Shown here in pieces: positions 23,338 through 26,174 of a DNA stretch of 26,174 nucleotides. The DNA lies in NCBI GenBank assembly GCA_037387425.1, contig JARRLC010000014.1:1-26174 (forward strand), read 5' to 3'. Both the position numbers and the translations under genes were made by a program. The notes under the pieces were generated by a model. That model saw only the letters and a list, made by a program, of their open reading frames with translations, did no database searches and was not told the DNA's origin. Within the stretch, counting starts at the first letter, position 1. Every line of letters starts with the position of its first letter. The DNA is from JARRLC01 sp037387425. GTDB taxonomy: Bacteria; Pseudomonadota; Alphaproteobacteria; Rhizobiales; Rhodomicrobiaceae.

Positions 23338-23371
23338 TATAATGCCTCTATGAAACCACTTATGGAGGCAT
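23338..23371 (+). promoter_or_regulatory. Promoter -10 and inverted repeat before the hydrolase-regulator pair
   Basis: A perfect TATAAT (23338-23343) is present; the matching -35 is poor. Starting inside it, ATGCCTCTAT (23342-23351) and ATGGAGGCAT (23362-23371) form a ten-base inverted repeat with one G-T pair and a ten-base loop. The right arm contains GGAGG, the ribosome binding site of the gene at 23375. It may be the operator of the coupled AraC-type regulator, or a hairpin that hides the ribosome site. The expected transcription start falls inside the left arm, which favours the operator reading. Confidence 0.5.
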
Positions 23372-23374
23372 GAA

Positions 23375-23941
23375 ATGTCCGCATTACATACCGCTCTCAT
23401 TGTTGTCGATGCGCAGGAATCTTTCCGTCATCGTGATCACTGGCGAGACAGGGATGTGCCTGTGTTCGTCGAACGCTTGCAAACGCTTGTCGATGGTGCG
23501 AAGGCGCGCAGTATCCCCATTGTTCAGATCTTCCACATTACCGACACCGGCCCTTTTGCAGAAAACTCAGGGTTTGTCACAACGCTTGCTCCGCTCGACA
23601 TCTCCCCCGACGCAGTATTTCGCAAGCGTCGCCATAGCGCGTTTGTCGGCAGCGGGCTTGATGTTTGGCTCGTCAAAAACGGCATTCACCGCCTGATTGT
23701 GGCTGGCATCCGTACGGAGCAATGTTGCGAAACCACCACGCGTCATGCTTCCGATCTGGGCTATGACGTCGATTATGTCAGCGAAGCAACGCTCACCTTT
23801 CCGATGATAGATGCTAACGGGCGGGAGTGGGACGCTGCCGATATCAAAGCGCGCACCGAATTGGTTCTGGCTGGACGTTTTGCCCGCATAGCGACCGTTG
23901 AAGAGGCGCTTTCAGGCCCGTTGGAGGCCCGCGCGGCATGA
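23375..23941 (+). CDS. Isochorismatase-family cysteine hydrolase
   Basis: A 188-residue protein of the isochorismatase-like fold, which covers nicotinamidases, N-carbamoylsarcosine amidases and other amide hydrolases. The expected triad is visible: Asp 12 (VVDAQESF), Lys 84 (FRKRRHSAF) and Cys 117 or 118 (GIRTEQCCETTTRHASDLGYDV). The substrate cannot be told from sequence. GGAGG precedes the ATG. Its stop overlaps the start of the AraC-type regulator by ATGA, so the two are cotranscribed and the regulator very likely controls the hydrolase or responds to its substrate. Confidence 0.88.
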   Translation: MSALHTALIVVDAQESFRHRDHWRDRDVPVFVERLQTLVDGAKARSIPIVQIFHITDTGPFAENSGFVTTLAPLDISPDAVFRKRRHSAFVGSGLDVWLVKNGIHRLIVAGIRTEQCCETTTRHASDLGYDVDYVSEATLTFPMIDANGREWDAADIKARTELVLAGRFARIATVEEALSGPLEARAA

Positions 23942-24948
23942 GCAACTTGGCAGCACCGCAGGAAATTCCCGTTTTTGTGGTGCTGCCACCGCGTACTTTG
24001 CTTCTCGATGTTGCCGGACCTATCGAGGTGCTGCGCCGCGCTAATGTTGAGCAGGAGCGATTGCGCTTTGTTTTCCGTTATATCGGCCCCTCGTTTGAAG
24101 TCGCCAGTTCCATCGGCCTTACCCTCGGCGGAGTTGAACCGCTCCCTCCAACGCTTCCCGACAACGCGCTTGTGGTCGTCTGCGGCTCTATCAGAACGCC
24201 GCCAGAGCCGCTGCCTCAGACAGTTTTGCAAAACGCTAAGTACCAGGCGGAAATCGTTCGTTGGCTAAAGGGAGCTATCCGTCCAGGCATTCGCCTTGTG
24301 CTGATCTGTTCTGGCGCATTGCTGGCGGGCCACGCAGGTCTGCTTGACGGTTATGACTGCACCACCCATCACGATTGCTGCGCTGAGTTGACGGCGTTGG
24401 CGCCGCGCGCGCGGGTTTTGGAAAATCGGCTTTATGTTGAAGATGGCGAACGGTTTTCCAGCGCTGGGGTCACAACGGGGATCGATCTGATGCTGCATAT
24501 TTTGGCCGGTTTCACTGGACCGGCGGTTGCGGTAGCGGTTGCGCGCTATCTGGTCGTGTATCTGCGACGGGATGGAGCCGATCCGCAAATGTCGCCATGG
24601 CTTGAAGGGCGCAATCATATGCATCCAGCGGTGCATCGTGCCCAGGATATGATCGCAAAAGATCCAGCGCGCGCTTGGAGCCTTGCCAGTCTCGCGCGCG
24701 AAGCTGCCGTCAGCCGCCGGCATCTCTCCCGATTGTTTGGAGAGCACAGTGGAATGAGTGTGACCGACTACATAAACCGGATGCGGCTTGCACTCGCCAA
24801 GGAAATGCTTACAGCGTCGCAATTGAGCATTGAGCATATTGCTGAGCGCGCAGGTTTCGCCTCTGCGCGGCAATTTCGCCGGGCGTGGAACCGGCTGCAT
24901 AAGCTTCCTCCCAGTCGAATGAGGATTAGCGAGCGCAGCACTTTCTAA
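23938..24948 (+). CDS. GlxA-family transcriptional regulator (DJ-1/PfpI-like domain plus AraC HTH)
   Basis: A 336-residue protein. Residues about 10-200 form a glutamine-amidotransferase-like domain (IPVFVVLPPRTLLLDVAGPIEVLRR, with nucleophile-elbow Cys 124 in LICSGALLAGHAGLLDG), used in this family for ligand sensing rather than catalysis. Residues about 225-325 form a two-helix-turn-helix AraC domain (WSLASLAREAAVSRRHLSRLF, HIAERAGFASARQFRRAW). The family often regulates amidase, amino acid or quaternary amine metabolism. The gene is translationally coupled to the hydrolase upstream; the inverted repeat before the hydrolase is its best candidate binding site. Confidence 0.92.
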   Translation: MSNLAAPQEIPVFVVLPPRTLLLDVAGPIEVLRRANVEQERLRFVFRYIGPSFEVASSIGLTLGGVEPLPPTLPDNALVVVCGSIRTPPEPLPQTVLQNAKYQAEIVRWLKGAIRPGIRLVLICSGALLAGHAGLLDGYDCTTHHDCCAELTALAPRARVLENRLYVEDGERFSSAGVTTGIDLMLHILAGFTGPAVAVAVARYLVVYLRRDGADPQMSPWLEGRNHMHPAVHRAQDMIAKDPARAWSLASLAREAAVSRRHLSRLFGEHSGMSVTDYINRMRLALAKEMLTASQLSIEHIAERAGFASARQFRRAWNRLHKLPPSRMRISERSTF

Positions 24949-25140
24949 ATGTCGATAACGTATTGTAATGACGCACTTGAATCTGAAGTCAGCGCTTCCC
25001 GCACCCTCTGCTTAGCACGACGCACCGTTCTTTTATTCCCCCTGCTGGCGTGTTACGGGAAGAGTGCAGCGCATTTCTGAACCACTGATGATGCGCGCCA
25101 ATAACAGCCTTTGCCGCACGAACAAAGGGGAGCCACGAGC

Positions 25141-26001
25141 GTGAGCACTGCCGAACCGAATTTCGTTCTGACGCTGTCCTGTCCGGATCAGCCGGGTATC
25201 GTGTTTGCCATATCCGGTTGTCTGGCTTCAAACGGCTGCAATATCACTGACAGCGCGCAATATGGCGACTTCGCCACTGGACGGTTCTTCATGCGCGTGT
25301 CATTTTCGGCGCCGCCCACAGCGCGCTATGCGGATATTCAGGCAGCGTTCAACCCCATTTTCGAGCGCTTCCAGATGGCGGCGAATATCTGCGATCTGTC
25401 CCGCCGCCCACGCGCTATCATCCTGGTTTCGCGCTTTGGCCATTGCCTGAACGACCTGCTTTATCGCCACGGTATCGGCGCGCTGCCCATTGATATCCCA
25501 GCTATTGTTTCCAACCATCGTAACTTTTATCAGCTTTCCGCCAGCCACGACATTCCGTTCCATCATCTGCCAATCAACGGCGAGAGCAAGACGCGTCAAG
25601 AGGAGCGGCTTTTAGAACTCATCGAAGAGGAAAAGGCGGATCTTGTCGTGCTCGCTCGATACATGCAGATCCTGTCAGACAATCTGTGCCGCAAGCTGGA
25701 GGGGAGGGCGATCAACATCCACCATTCCTTCCTGCCGAGCTTTAAAGGCGCTAAGCCCTATCATCAGGCGCATGCGCGCGGCGTGAAGCTGATTGGTGCG
25801 ACGGCGCATTACGTCACAGCGGCGTTGGATGAGGGGCCGATCATCGAGCAGGAGGTCACGCGTGTCGATCACGCTATGCAGCCCGCCGATCTGGTTGCGG
25901 CTGGGCGGGACATCGAGTGCGTGGTGCTGGCGCGCGCAGTGAAGTGGCACGCTGAACACCGCATTCTGCTGAACGGTAGCGGGACGGTGGTATTTCGCTA
26001 A
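25141..26001 (+). CDS. purU: Formyltetrahydrofolate deformylase
   Basis: PurU hydrolyses 10-formyltetrahydrofolate to formate and tetrahydrofolate, balancing one-carbon pools. The GTG at 25141 with AGGGGAG upstream gives 286 residues, the usual length; a longer frame from 25111 is not family-like. An N-terminal ACT domain (FVLTLSCPDQPGIVFAISGCLASNGCNI) is followed by the formyltransferase fold, with active-site Asn/His in INIHHSFLPSFKGAKPY and Asp in TAALDEGPIIEQ. It is preceded by a 192-base spacer without visible structure and is the last gene of the window. Confidence 0.96.
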   Translation: MSTAEPNFVLTLSCPDQPGIVFAISGCLASNGCNITDSAQYGDFATGRFFMRVSFSAPPTARYADIQAAFNPIFERFQMAANICDLSRRPRAIILVSRFGHCLNDLLYRHGIGALPIDIPAIVSNHRNFYQLSASHDIPFHHLPINGESKTRQEERLLELIEEEKADLVVLARYMQILSDNLCRKLEGRAINIHHSFLPSFKGAKPYHQAHARGVKLIGATAHYVTAALDEGPIIEQEVTRVDHAMQPADLVAAGRDIECVVLARAVKWHAEHRILLNGSGTVVFR

Positions 26002-26043
26002 TACTTGTTCTCATAAATGGAACCCATGCCGTTCAAGCGCCAC

Positions 26044-26080
26044 GCTTGTTTGTCTCGCGCGATCAGACAAGCATCGCGCG
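26044..26080 (+). repeat. Overlapping inverted repeats downstream of purU
   Basis: CGCGCGAT (26056-26063) and ATCGCGCG (26073-26080) form an eight-base stem. TTGTCT (26050-26055) can instead pair with AGACAA (26065-26070). The two pairings cannot exist together. A short CTTTCCCT follows, so this may be a weak terminator. No gene is seen in 26002-26174. Confidence 0.35.
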
Positions 26081-26174
26081 GGCTTTCCCTCGTACTTGCT
26101 CGGCGCGAAGTCGCGAAAGTTTATCCTGAGCGCTCACCATAAAGGTTCGCTTTGCCAAGCCTCAATGAGACAAG

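Noticed and set aside
24949..25140. Riboswitch before purU
   Set aside because: I looked for paired segments and found none longer than a few bases in this spacer.

Overview
The window reads as a piece of an alphaproteobacterial chromosome of moderate GC content. The evidence is a C4-pathway 5-aminolevulinate synthase (HemA), an aroK-aroB pair, and the order tRNA-Leu, tig, clpP, clpX, lon. I cannot name the genus. Apart from one accessory-looking operon, most genes are core functions, and there is no sign of phage, transposon, CRISPR or rRNA.

Left part (1-4200): a truncated SDR-family gene and queG (tRNA queuosine synthesis) run leftward. Divergent from queG is a tightly coupled five-gene operon: a DUF134 DNA-binding protein, a NifX/NifB-like cofactor-domain protein, two MinD-like ATPases each carrying an inserted 2[4Fe-4S] ferredoxin segment, and a second NifX-like protein. 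The gene content resembles the 'orange protein' (ORP) systems of sulfate reducers. A sigma70-like promoter sits directly on a 20-bp palindrome, a likely operator. The second ATPase has lost one cluster cysteine (Cys to Arg), which may be functional. This operon is the most unusual part of the window.

Middle part (4200-16120): hemA, aroB and aroK run leftward, with a 402-bp spacer between hemA and aroB. From about 8060 everything runs rightward: a 46-residue membrane protein, xerD, accA, two tandem YafK-type L,D-transpeptidases (one a lipoprotein with a long low-complexity tail, one anchored by a transmembrane segment), creD, an sdhB separated from the other sdh genes, and two adjacent unrelated HExxH proteins. 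These genes serve cell-wall modification, fatty acid synthesis, chromosome dimer resolution and respiration.

Right part (16121-26174): tRNA-Leu(UAG), trigger factor, ClpP, ClpX and Lon form the cytosolic protein-folding and proteolysis block. The spacers there are long and structured. A candidate heat-shock promoter and a 62-codon ORF that overlaps the clpX start by ATGA lie before clpX. After lon come an isochorismatase-fold hydrolase coupled to a GlxA-type AraC regulator, with an inverted repeat across the promoter, and then purU. The last 170 bases hold no gene I can recognise.
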